This document shows, in pieces, positions 47,687-57,040 of a stretch of 64,000 nucleotides of DNA. Made by a program: the position numbers and the translations under genes. Source of the DNA: Gracilaria gracilis (lineage: Eukaryota; Rhodophyta; Florideophyceae; Gracilariales; Gracilariaceae); the NCBI GenBank assembly GCA_030374805.1, contig JARGSG010000076.1:173139-237138 (forward strand), written 5' to 3'. The notes under the pieces were generated by a model. It was not told the origin of the DNA and did not search any database. It saw only the letters and a list, made by a program, of their open reading frames with translations. Every line of letters starts with the position of its first letter. Position 1 is the first letter of the stretch.

Positions 47687-47696
47687 AGGAGTGGGA
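47687..47696 (+). promoter_or_regulatory. polypurine tract of A2
   Basis: AGGAGTGGGA, ending two bases before the 3' LTR. A1 has AGGACGGGGA at the same place. Confidence 0.55.
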
Positions 47697-47698
47697 TC

Positions 47699-48242
47699 TG
47701 TAGTATAGTGGGTCCGGGTTGGTACAGAGTGTGTCTGATCAGCCGTTCACGTGCGAAGGGGTAGTGCACGATGGGCTGGTGCCGTGGCACCGCCACGTGT
47801 ACGATTTGGTGATCAAGTGCCGGACGGATTGGCACAGCGTACAAGTTGGCCACGTGTACGGACTTGGTGGTGACAATGCAAATTAGACCGATCGTACAGT
47901 AGTTAGTAATGGGGCCCAGACCCGATATTTAGTTGTAGTTCGGATCTCCTGAGGCCCCCAATCGTAAACGACAAGCATTTTCTGCCGAACGTCTTCTTCG
48001 CTAGTTTGCACAAACGATAGACCGCACGGCTACTCCTTTATTGGGTTTCTCAGACCGTTTGTACCCTTCCGCACGTTCCTGTACGTGCCTGGTGATACCA
48101 ATCGTCCACTTTCCCCTCGACCGCCCGGTGCTTCCGCCCCTTCTCTCCGCTCGGATTCATTACAGTCACAAGACTGTACGCTACCGTCGCTCCCGTCCCA
48201 AGACCGCTTCGGACTCTCTCCTTTTTTGTGCATTATACCACA
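47699..48242 (+). repeat. 3' LTR of gypsy A2
   Basis: 544 bp, aligned end to end with the 5' LTR. Confidence 0.97.
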
Positions 48243-48247
48243 ATGAA
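48243..48247 (+). repeat. target-site duplication, right copy (ATGAA)
   Basis: Exact match to 37200-37204. Confidence 0.95.
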
Positions 48248-48471
48248 CAACCACCCCAATTGGTTCCATCACTTCTGTAAAGACTGTGTTTGTTTCTGTA
48301 TTAAAAAATAAAGTGCCATTTGAACTCACAGCAAAAGTATATGAACGATTCAAATTATGGCGCGCAAATGTCAACAACATTCCATTCAAAGCAACCTATA
48401 GTGCATCAATAAACCATTAACCCTTCTTTATTGTATCTAGCTTTCTTATTTCCCAAACCAACAACTACAAA

Positions 48472-49471
48472 ATGCCCCGCGGCAAACACATTATAACTGA
48501 AGAGGTTGCAGCTATAAAAGCCTATCGCACTGTTGGTAAGTCTTTTGCCTTTATTGCGAACCAACTAAAACGGTCCAAGTCAGCAATATGTACCGTTTTG
48601 AAGCGTAAAACACCAGGCATTGCCAAAAAACGCTCTGACAGACCTCACAAATCATCACCTCAAACAAAACGCCGTATAAAGCAGACGCTCTCTAAACGTT
48701 CATGCTCCGCACTTCAGTTTAAAAAAGGATTTAAATTTGGACATATCTGTCTCGACTGTCACTCGTGAAATTCAGCGCCTTGAAGTGTTTGATTATAAGA
48801 AAAAAAAAGTAACACCTTTGATAACCGAACATCATCGTGAACAGCGTCTCGAGTGGGCGATGTATCACAACCATTTCTACGAAGATTAGTGGCGAATGGT
48901 GATCTGGAGTGATGAGAAAAAATTCAATGGAGATGGTCTCGATGGCTGGAGCTTTTATTGGCATGACTTACGTCATAATAAAGTAGTTTTTTCAAAACGT
49001 AAACATAGAGGAGTTTCTATCATGTTATGGAGTTGTTTTTCATACTATGGTAAAAGGCCTTTGGTGTTTATTGATGGAACTGGGGACTCTAAGAAGTATA
49101 TACATATGCTACAGCAGCATATGGTACCATGGCCCAACATGTAACATGGTAGTAATTGAATCTTTCAGCAGGACAATGCCCCTATTCACAAATTGCGGTA
49201 TAGCATGAAGTGGTTTACGGAGAACAAATACAATTTAATGGAGTGGCCAGCACATTTTCCGGATCTAAATCCTATAGAGAATCTTTGAAGCATACTCGCT
49301 TACAGACTCTACGCTGATTGTAAGCAGTATGACTCCAAAGAGGATCTAAAGCAAGCTCTTCGCGATGAGTGGGACAAAATAGACCCTCACGTGCTAACTA
49401 TGCTTAATAACAGCATGCCTAGGCGTTGCATGGCTGTAATGCGCGCTAACGGGCGCCAAACAAAGTACTAA
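48472..49471 (+). pseudogene. Tc1/mariner-like transposase relic (copy 2)
   Basis: The ATG at 48472 begins a paired-like helix-turn-helix (VGKSFAFIANQLKRSKSAI). A frameshift near 48720 follows. The catalytic region reads WSDEKKFNGDGLDGW (first Asp), QQDNAPIHK (second Asp) and DLNPIENL (Glu), a complete Tc1-type DDE set. Stops occur near 48886, at 49142-49144, near 49155 and at 49287. The C-terminus ends at the TAA at 49469-49471. It is dead but less eroded in the active site than copy 1 at 18.9 kb. Confidence 0.85.
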
Positions 49472-49510
49472 ACTGGGCTTAGATGCGCAGCAGGTCAAAA
49501 ATATGATTTT

Positions 49511-49538
49511 GTTCGTATACTTTCTGATCTGCCCTGTA
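49511..49538 (-). repeat. Tc1-type terminal inverted repeat, right
   Basis: GTTCGTATAC...CCTGTA, inverted relative to 37105-37131 but differing in the outer third. Confidence 0.6.
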
Positions 49539-49794
49539 TGTTGAAGGGCTTGCACTGGGAGATGCGGCCAAATAGACGTCACCGCCAGCAATGAAATCGA
49601 GCAAGATATGATTTGTGAATTCAACAGCCACGTATTTCAACGTGATGCATTCAATTAATGCATCACGTTCAAATACGTGGTAGAAAAGTGTTCATAACAA
49701 CGCTTCCCAGTGTAATGATCCAGCCTTACTAGTTCTACGCTAATGTCACGCATATATACTATGGCATTGAAGTGAACTTTCTCTTCCCGTTCTT
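49539..49794. other. spacer with short inverted repeat
   Basis: TATTTCAACGTGATGCATTCAA near 49631 and its complement near 49655 form an inverted repeat (GTGATGCATTCAATTAATGCATCAC core). No gene seen. Confidence 0.5.
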
Positions 49795-50833
49795 CCTCTA
49801 GTGTCCATCGGACCAACGCGTTGATCTCATATGAGGTCAAAATGACCTCATATAAGGTCAGCACATATAGTGAGAGAAATGCAAAAAATTGGATAAAGCT
49901 TTGCACATAATTCAGCGGTTCATTAGAAAACAACTACAATTATGCAATCCAACTAGTTTCATTACCCCAAATAACCATTTGAAGCGAACCAATTCCAGAC
50001 AATAAGTGCTTTAGTAGTCATCTGATTGCATGTGAAATTACTATTTAGGTTTAAACGCCCAAAAATGCTACATATAACTTAAAAACTGCTTATAATGCTT
50101 CAAAAGTACTTAATATTTTTGTTGTTATAGTTCTTGACGATCATCTAGTATTGAGATAATGCACTTTTTAATATTATATGAGCCAAATGTATGTGTGCAA
50201 GAGATATATAAGCATTCTGACTGCGTTTAAACACATTTAACATACTGGCCTACGCACAGAATATTTAATCTTTATAGTACATTGAGTCACATGAAGTCGT
50301 AAAGTGGTACTATTTTCAGGTTTGTTTTTGTTTCAGTTTGCATTATTGCACCTAAAAGGGCCTCAAAAACAGTTTTGTAACGTGTTAGTTTCACAAGTCT
50401 GCAAAAATGATGTTTATAGCTTTCGAGAAAACATTTCCATTAATTATGAGAAGTCCATCATTTCAAAGTTGTAGAAAAACTATTGCAAATTATACCACGT
50501 CGTTTATACCCTCTATCCTGAGAGCAATTTGGAACAGGTTGAATATATGTTCTCGAGGTTTTTTGGTTTACTTTATGAAGAAAGATAAAAACACTTCTTT
50601 TCGTTGAAAAATTTAAAATTTAATTAAATTTCTGAATGTAGCGAATATATCTTTTCCCTAATTACTACTCAGCGTCGTTGTTTGTACTAGATGTTCTACT
50701 CCGCCATGAATGTGATGCCGAATGCGGTTATAGAGAGGTGCTTTAGAGACTCTGAACTGGTTTACATCTATTGTTATAAAGTGTTATATTCTGACGTCAT
50801 ATGAAGTCAGTTGTCAAATAGACACTAGATAGG
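49795..50833. mobile_element. non-autonomous piggyBac-like element
   Basis: Ends match those at 34769 and 37041 (CTAGTGTCCATCGGACCAACGCG at the left, TTGTCAAATAGACACTAG at the right), with the same subterminal palindromes at 49822-49839, 49843-49860 and 50792-50809. About 1.04 kb with no transposase. Probably mobilised by the family at 34.8-37.0 kb. Confidence 0.75.
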
Positions 50834-51978
50834 CGCGAAGTTCCGTTTTTTACTAATGTCTGAAGTAGTATATCTTAAAAAGCTTTTAAGTTGTGCTCTG
50901 TTTTTGGGGTGAAGGTAGAAGGGAAATTCAACATGTTTCATTTGTTGGCATTTTCACTCTAGATTACTACTGTGTTTCTCTACTTTTTACGAAAAAAGAA
51001 GCGGTATATCTCGCTTGAAACGAGATATTTTGCATGTTTGGGCGCAAAAATTAAGAAAACAGCTCCATGTTTTGAGTGTTTCACTACGTAGTATTGAAGA
51101 GTTCGCTCCAATCTTCTATTAAAAATTAATTTGAAGGAGTCTAGAACTAAATTAAGCAAGATACTGCTTGTCCAAAATAGTGAAAACGAGAACTTCTCGC
51201 GATATCTTTTCACTAAAATAGCGACATGTCGCAAACTTTATCGGATATCTTGAGCTGTCACTGCGCCTTAATCCAAAGACGTTTCTTCTTGTCTGAGGCG
51301 TAGAAAACACCACATGATTAAACAACGTTTTTTGTACTGCAATTAAACATGCATGTCTCAATTGAGCTCCTACCCTAGTTTTGCACATTTATATTACCGC
51401 GTGCCAATTTTGAAGAAAAGTTACTTCAAAGATAATTCCGCAGCTCCCTGTAGTCGCTACACAATGTTTGAAGAGTCTTTATTGTGCTATAATGTTTTAA
51501 TGAAGTAAAAGAAAGTTTATTGTAGCCTTAATCTACCTCACAGTCTCTCAGAAGTGCTGTGTACTGGCCTTCAGCCACCGTTCGTATACTTTTGACGAGG
51601 ACTGTATGTAATGCGTCGCTGTTTTATCCAATTTAACATCTGGGAGCGAAAGGGTTAATGATCACTATAGTGCATTAGGGATATCGCGCTTGATTTTTTT
51701 CATTTTATGTAAGGTCTCTGAACTGCTTGGGATTGAAGGTTCTCGCGGCAGGTAATGAGGATTGTAGAAACGGAGGGTCGGGAGAATTGGTGAGGGAGGG
51801 TCCGGAGCGGTTGGCTGAGAAAGGAGAGGATCCTCCGGATTTTGTTTCACAGAACTGGAGGATCTCCGATGCCAAATTTACATTGCTCACAGTGCGTAAA
51901 TTCTCCGGGAGCCGTCTCATATCGACTAGGTTCGTCTGACGAAATCCGTCTACCGTGCAGATATCGCTTTTCAATTCT
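50834..51978. other. AT-rich spacer; Tc1-type end at 51580-51606
   Basis: No gene supported. 51580-51606 is an inverted copy of the Tc1 left end at 37105 (25 of 27 positions). The stretch 51720-51978 is the 3' flank of the metallo-beta-lactamase-fold gene. Confidence 0.55.
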
Positions 51979-53109
51979 TTAATGAGTGAAGTCGAATGTA
52001 GACGAGAAGTCGTATAATGCCACGAGCATACAATGGTCTCTGGCCACCACATCCACTCCAGTGAGAACACAACCCCATTCGGAAATCACTTTCCTGAAAC
52101 AAGCTTCCGCCTGGGCTCCAATTAGCTGCCCAAATGCCCACGGATTATTAAAGTATTCAAAGGCTTCTGGGTTGAAAAACTTCTGCAACGTTGACGCTTG
52201 TATGGAAGGATCAAGCTCCTGTGCACTCTCTCGAACTGCTTGGAGCACAAACTTCGAATAGTTGAGATTGTTGACAACGTCCCGTTTTGTTCCAATCACG
52301 CCATGCCCTGGGTTGATGATGTCAAAGTCCAGCTGAAGTAAATTTTGCTGAGCCGATATGAATGATTCGAAATTCATCGCAATTGTGAACTGTGGCAGTG
52401 GTGCCTCTTTAGGATTGATTATATCCACCAAGTTCACAATACCAACACCATCTGGAGACGGACTAATGTATCCAACTATATCCTCCTTGGTATGCCCTCC
52501 AAGAACGAACAACTTGAGCGACAAAGTGCGAGAGAGAAAGATCTTGATTGGTTTCCAGCGTGTGACGAATACGTCTGGCAGAGGTATATCATCACGATTT
52601 CGTTGCAAGAATTTGAAAGTATCCCGAGAGCCCACGATTTGAAGAGGAGTAGAAGGGTATTTATCGGAGAGAAAGTTCTTCACGTCTGCGGCACGACCAA
52701 TATGATCGACATGGAAATGGGAGTACACCATAATTATTTGCTTCGGAACAGAGTCATTTACAACCATCTGAACGGCTGAAAGAAGTCTGTAACTTCCGTC
52801 GGGTGCAACGGAACTGAAGATATCAGGAAAGTCGATCATAACCAGTTTTCGACTTGCGTACAAAATCATTGAGAAGTAGACACCGTCTGAATAAGAAAAG
52901 ACGCCCTTCCGAATTTCTGTGAGGTTGAACCCTTGCGAATTGATTGGTGTCGGACGATTGGGGTTCGGGAACAACGAGCAGGTCGACCCATCTTCCAGGA
53001 GGGAGATACAATCGACAGCAGGCTTACAATCTGGCTGTGAGGACCTGGTAGAAATCGGAAAAGCGAGGAAGAGTGGCAGCGAGGAAAAGAGTAGAAGCTG
53101 GGTGATCAT
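51979..53109 (-). CDS. secreted metallo-beta-lactamase-fold hydrolase
   Basis: 376 residues, starting at the ATG at 53109. An upstream in-frame ATG at 53277 would add 56 residues but bury the hydrophobic start, which here reads as a signal peptide (MITQLLLFSSLPLFLAF). The metal-binding set is complete: HFHVDH at 131-136, His 206 in GGHTKED, Asp 229 in LVDII and His 269 in PGHG. Such enzymes bind two metal ions and hydrolyse esters, thioesters, amides or phosphoesters; the substrate here cannot be told. Cysteines near residues 28, 34 and 44 suggest an extracellular or lumenal protein. Intronless. It is the first host gene after the transposon block and shows no disabling change. Confidence 0.85.
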   Translation of the reverse strand: MITQLLLFSSLPLFLAFPISTRSSQPDCKPAVDCISLLEDGSTCSLFPNPNRPTPINSQGFNLTEIRKGVFSYSDGVYFSMILYASRKLVMIDFPDIFSSVAPDGSYRLLSAVQMVVNDSVPKQIIMVYSHFHVDHIGRAADVKNFLSDKYPSTPLQIVGSRDTFKFLQRNRDDIPLPDVFVTRWKPIKIFLSRTLSLKLFVLGGHTKEDIVGYISPSPDGVGIVNLVDIINPKEAPLPQFTIAMNFESFISAQQNLLQLDFDIINPGHGVIGTKRDVVNNLNYSKFVLQAVRESAQELDPSIQASTLQKFFNPEAFEYFNNPWAFGQLIGAQAEACFRKVISEWGCVLTGVDVVARDHCMLVALYDFSSTFDFTH

Positions 53110-54004
53110 GTTGAGTGCGCTTGACGAATGATTGGTGTCGCTGCTTGGTCGTGGAACAACATCACTAAACACTGGTTGGAAGGGTTTAAATGTATAACTG
53201 CTGGTCAGCCACAAGCTCTTGAATACAAGACCCGATAAACAGATCCTCGTCAGGATGCGGAAGGTTGAAGGTGTCAAATTCTACCAAACATAGGCATTTC
53301 CGTCAATGTGGATCATAAGGGTTGGGTATTGTCATATTCGAAGCATCTTATTGGACGTCATCAAAAGCGCGTGCTGTCAATTTCATCCAACCAGCCTTCG
53401 GCGCATCAGAATGACATTCTTTGTGTTCATGCAAAGATATGCCCCAGTTGAGATACTCTAATCGGAACCAATCGGAAAGACGCTCGGGAAGAGCATCTCT
53501 GAAAGCCAATTAACGCGTGTATAAGATGAGTGGTTGTCAAGGTTATGGAACTAACTTCCAAGAACCATGAGGGCGCAACACGAGGAACTTGAGGATCATC
53601 TCCGGGAAGGTCAAGACGGCGAATTACGTAGTCACAGGAACTGTTGCCGACGGAAACCAGTGGAACGTTTGGCTCTATCGTTTTGAGAACGTGGAAGCAC
53701 GAAAGTATAGACAAGGCTCCCAATACCGCCATCACCAACCAATCTTAAATGGTTGCTTTCTTTTGTGTTCTGTACTCCCACGCCATACTTTGGAATCTTT
53801 TGTTTCGAATACGCTGTCAAATTGATAGCAGCGGTCGCCGGTGTGACTGGGGACCGTTTGCGGGCAATACTGCAAGAGCCCAGACGGAGATTCGCTTCGC
53901 GGACTTGTGAGAAGTCGAAGATAAAATGTAAACGATTTGTAGGAAGGAGGTTTCCCAAAGTGGAGACTGTCACGCGGACATTCTCGAATGGGCGACGGGT
54001 CACT
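53110..54004. other. no gene recognised
   Basis: 5' flank of the minus-strand hydrolase gene. Minus-strand open frames at 53738-53427 and 54003-53632 overlap in different frames and have no recognised domain. A spliced gene here cannot be excluded. Confidence 0.4.
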
Positions 54005-54175
54005 ATGATGACATTATTGGCTGTTTATATGAGTTTGCTAGTCGTTTCCAGTGAACCTGTGGTGTCCAATGACAATATGCAACCCGTGACAGATCAGGTG
54101 GATTGTTCATCAGGAGTAAGAGATCAGGTTGCATTGTTTCAAACCGTTCTGGAGCGGATAATGGTATGCTTTTGA
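54005..54175 (+). CDS. possible small secreted protein (56 aa)
   Basis: Starts MMTLLAVYMSLLVVSS, a plausible signal peptide, followed by a short acidic and polar region to a TGA at 54173-54175. The frame is open further upstream (to 53753) without better support. The end sequence GGTATGC could instead be a splice donor. No homology recognised. Weak call. Confidence 0.25.
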   Translation: MMTLLAVYMSLLVVSSEPVVSNDNMQPVTDQVDCSSGVRDQVALFQTVLERIMVCF

Positions 54176-54857
54176 TCACGTTCGTAAGTTAAACGTTGAG
54201 AGTTTCAACTGATGGAAAACGGCAGAAAGAAGCATGAAGGCAGTATGCCCTACCGAGAGAGCCGGGTGGCCAGAAGGGCTCGGCACTTGTGGGCGCAATT
54301 GGAACAACGCTTTCAGATTACTTGCGAGTTCCCGCGCAGGGCGAGAAGAGGCTGCCGTTGTACAAGGGCACGTGTAAAATTAGAATTGATGTGAGGATGC
54401 TTTACATGTGTATCGCGTTGCAACACGTACATTGCTGTGCCTCGGATGCACATGTAAACCGGCAACCCGCTCGACGAGAGGAACGTCCACCTGCGCCAGA
54501 ACCTGACACGCTAACGCGCCACATGCGCAACGCCCTGCATCTTGATGCCTTTCGGCGCCGCCGCTCGGCGCTCAGCGCTGCATGCCATGCTGCTCATCCG
54601 CCCCTGCTGGAACACGTTTGCCGCCGCGTGTCCCGACGCGGCTTCACAGCTACTTAAGTGCATGACGAAGTGCTGAGACGTCCCTACTCCCTACCCCCAC
54701 TCTCATCAGCACACGCTCCGCTTCCAGCCTTCACTCTCATCGCTGTTCACCTCCGGCTAACTTAATTCAGTGTCTACCGTATTTCCCGCCCCCCCCCCCC
54801 CCCCCCCCCCCCCCCGCCCCCTTCACAGTCTTCTTCTTCGCCGTTTCACAGTCCCCA
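54176..54857. other. 5' flank of the RS-rich gene
   Basis: No supported gene. From about 54680 the sequence becomes pyrimidine-rich (CTCCCTACCCCCACTCTCATC) and ends in the poly-C run. Probably promoter and 5' UTR of the gene at 54858. Confidence 0.5.
54789..54815 (+). repeat. 27-base poly-C run
   Basis: Uninterrupted C from 54789 to 54815, a G, then five more C, about 40 bp upstream of the ATG at 54858. Confidence 0.9.
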
Positions 54858-55571
54858 ATGGCTTTCTACGACATCATCTTCCGAAGGAATCCGCGTTACT
54901 CCTACGACGAGGACGCCGAGCCCTTGTCCGGAATTCTCCGTGGACCAGGTCCAAATGATCGTCGCCGACCACCAAAGCCGTCACGACGTCGTGTGAGCTT
55001 CGCCTTCGAGGACGCATCCCAAAAGTCGCCCTCGTCTCGTCGAACTCGCTCAGACCTTTCAGAAGAGTCCAGCTACCACTCTCGCCCGCACAGACAGAGA
55101 TCAGACAGCTTTGATAGCAGAGATCGCGTGTTCCAGGTGTTTGACGATCGAATCCCCGAATCTAGCTCACAGACGTCATCATCAGTATCGAGTCGTCATC
55201 GCCGAGATGTGAGTCCGTCGGGGCGTGGTTACAATCGGCCTCACCATGCCTCCAAATCTCAACGTCGTCACTCTAGGCGTGACCGTAGCGCTTCGCCTAG
55301 CCGCTATCGAAGCAGTTCGTCCCCTCGCCGATACGAAAAGAGCCAGAGACGGCACGAGAAGACCTCAGACCATAACCGAGACCGTCGTCACCACAAGCAT
55401 TCATCAAGACACCATCGGAAGCATCGTGATGATGACTACGAAGAGCGTCACCACCGGTATCAATATGATGAAGAGCGTAGTGAACGTGAAAAACGTCGTT
55501 CGAGGCGCCACTCCTCCGGAAAGCGCGGAGGCAGGTCAAGGCATCACCGAAAAGGGTTTTCGTTTTTGTAA
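54858..55571 (+). CDS. Arg/Ser-rich protein with SILK- and RVxF-type PP1-docking motifs
   Basis: 237 residues, intronless, ATG at 54858 and TAA at 55569-55571. The N-terminal 60 residues are the most ordered-looking: GILR at 25-28 fits the SILK motif [GS]IL[RK], and RRRVSFAFED holds RVSF at 45-48, the main PP1-docking motif. From about residue 60 on, the chain is Arg/Ser/His-rich with many RS, SR and SP pairs (for example SRRDRSASPSRYRSSSSPRR), as in SR-type splicing or nuclear-speckle proteins, with no RRM domain. Inferred role: a nuclear regulator or scaffold of protein phosphatase 1. The protein family is not recognised. Confidence 0.7.
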   Translation: MAFYDIIFRRNPRYSYDEDAEPLSGILRGPGPNDRRRPPKPSRRRVSFAFEDASQKSPSSRRTRSDLSEESSYHSRPHRQRSDSFDSRDRVFQVFDDRIPESSSQTSSSVSSRHRRDVSPSGRGYNRPHHASKSQRRHSRRDRSASPSRYRSSSSPRRYEKSQRRHEKTSDHNRDRRHHKHSSRHHRKHRDDDYEERHHRYQYDEERSEREKRRSRRHSSGKRGGRSRHHRKGFSFL

Positions 55572-57040
55572 GAGGGTGTCTATGCTTCTCCCAACTAGCT
55601 TCTAGGTCTATTAGCACCAACTATAATAAACAATGAACTGCTAAACGATAACCTTCGCTTATTAGAGTCCGCATATCGGTTAGAAACCGACCTCCACTTA
55701 CCTTCCACAATCACTCTCAGGACGGTCACTGCAGTCAGGACGGCTTACATCGTTTGTAACGGGCGCGAACGTGGTTTGCCACAAACATCATTTCTGGGAG
55801 TAAAGTGTGGCCACTGGGCTATCACAGAATGTTAGCGTTACACTCATACTCGTACAGTTGCAGCTTGCTACTAGCAGCTGCATCCTCGCATCCTTACCCT
55901 TCGGGCAAGTGGGCAAACGCGTGCCTCTCGCGAAGTCAGCTCCTGGGCGGTAGAGCTTCTTGCCAGCTCCCCGCACTGGTAAGCACTCTAGACGCCGAGC
56001 CGCGTCGCGACGCTCCATCTCTGCTCATGCGAGACCGTCATGAAACACTCGATCCACTTCGCCAACTGGGACATTTGTTCGTTAGCCTTTCCAGGGTAAT
56101 GCCCCATCGCATGTGAAGAATACCTTATAGGTTACAGCAAAGAAAAACTGCAACTCTATTGGGCAAACAATACGGAGCAACAAAGCGCTCCTACTCTCTC
56201 TCAAAGCAGCAGCGCTGCATTGCGGCAGCAGCAATGCAGAAGCTTATCGTTTGTTGTACGACGGTACATCTCATAAAGGTTGACGTGTGTAAAGGATTAC
56301 CAACTGTACCGCGCCTCGTGTAATCATCGTGCGCAGTAGGCGTGTACTCCAAAATCGCCATATGCTACAACTCGAAATGTGCCGCGTCAGCACGTTCGTG
56401 TGAGCGCTAAAGTACGCCATTTTATTCGCTGAAGCGTTCCACTCTTGGATACAAAAGAGGACACAGCGAACGATAACAAACTGTCAATGACCATGCAACT
56501 TCACATGTTGATGAGGCGAATTCCTCTTTATTTTATTTTGCTTTTACCCGTTTGGATTCAATCTGCTTCATATATATTTTGGTTACGTCCGTTACCATTT
56601 TGATAAAACCGATTCGGTTCTGTTTGAGGAGAACTGATATGTTTTGCTTTAATTTTTTTTCGTTTGGTAGAAGGTCGAGATATAACTGATACGAATCGCT
56701 ACTGTATTTTTATAGTGTGTAAGATATTTTGTCCGAATCTGTCCACCCCATACTGTAGTTGCAGTCTCTGCACAAAAACAGCTACAGTGTACAACTGTCA
56801 TTCATGCTGTAACATTAGATACAAAGGTGGCTGTTATTGAACATAAATCGCGGGAATCAAGGATAACTTATCAAGGCTTGACAATCTTTTATGCATACGG
56901 ACTAGCTCATTTCTGACAACCTTTGAAATACAAATAGGACTGGGGATTGGAAGCACGTATCTAAAGGGAAGAGTACCCCTGGTAGCGTTACCCTTCTTTC
57001 ATCATCCCAACGTCTACACGACTAGAATTCGACAGCGTCG
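55572..57040. other. intergenic, no gene recognised
   Basis: Lies between the 3' ends of the RS-rich gene and the bestrophin gene. Contains AT-rich parts (56.5-56.9 kb). Short open frames have no recognisable domain. Confidence 0.5.

Larger units (their letters stand above)
46492..47698 (+). other. 3' non-coding region of gypsy A2
   Basis: Upstream of the antisense ORF and before the 3' LTR. It holds two hairpin modules and several GTACGG/CCGTACGG words. It is the likely promoter region of the antisense ORF. No gene supported. Confidence 0.6.
37205..48242 (+). mobile_element. complete Ty3/gypsy chromoelement A2
   Basis: 11,038 bp with two 544-bp LTRs (TGTAGTATAG...TATACCACA, about 98% alike, roughly ten differences) and a perfect 5-bp target duplication ATGAA. 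Layout: 5' LTR, primer-binding region, gag, pol (PR-RT-RH-INT-chromodomain), a 677-codon ORF on the opposite strand, a 3' region with two hairpin modules, a polypurine stretch and the 3' LTR. Gag and pol carry a few nonsense and frameshift changes, while the antisense ORF is intact. It is inserted in a Tc1-type element. Confidence 0.97.
37105..49538 (+). mobile_element. Tc1/mariner-like element split by gypsy A2
   Basis: The left end TACAGTCC...GTATACGAAC is at 37105-37131 and an inverted end at 49511-49538. Without the 11,038-bp gypsy insertion and one copy of its target duplication, the element is about 1.4 kb, normal for Tc1, and holds one transposase relic. A second inverted end at 51580-51606 matches the left end better (25 of 27 positions), so the right boundary is ambiguous and two related elements may be involved. 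Confidence 0.7.

Noticed and set aside
55225-55605. Second frame (126 codons) overlapping the RS-rich gene
   Set aside because: The repetitive Arg/Ser codons open other frames; its composition follows from the main frame.
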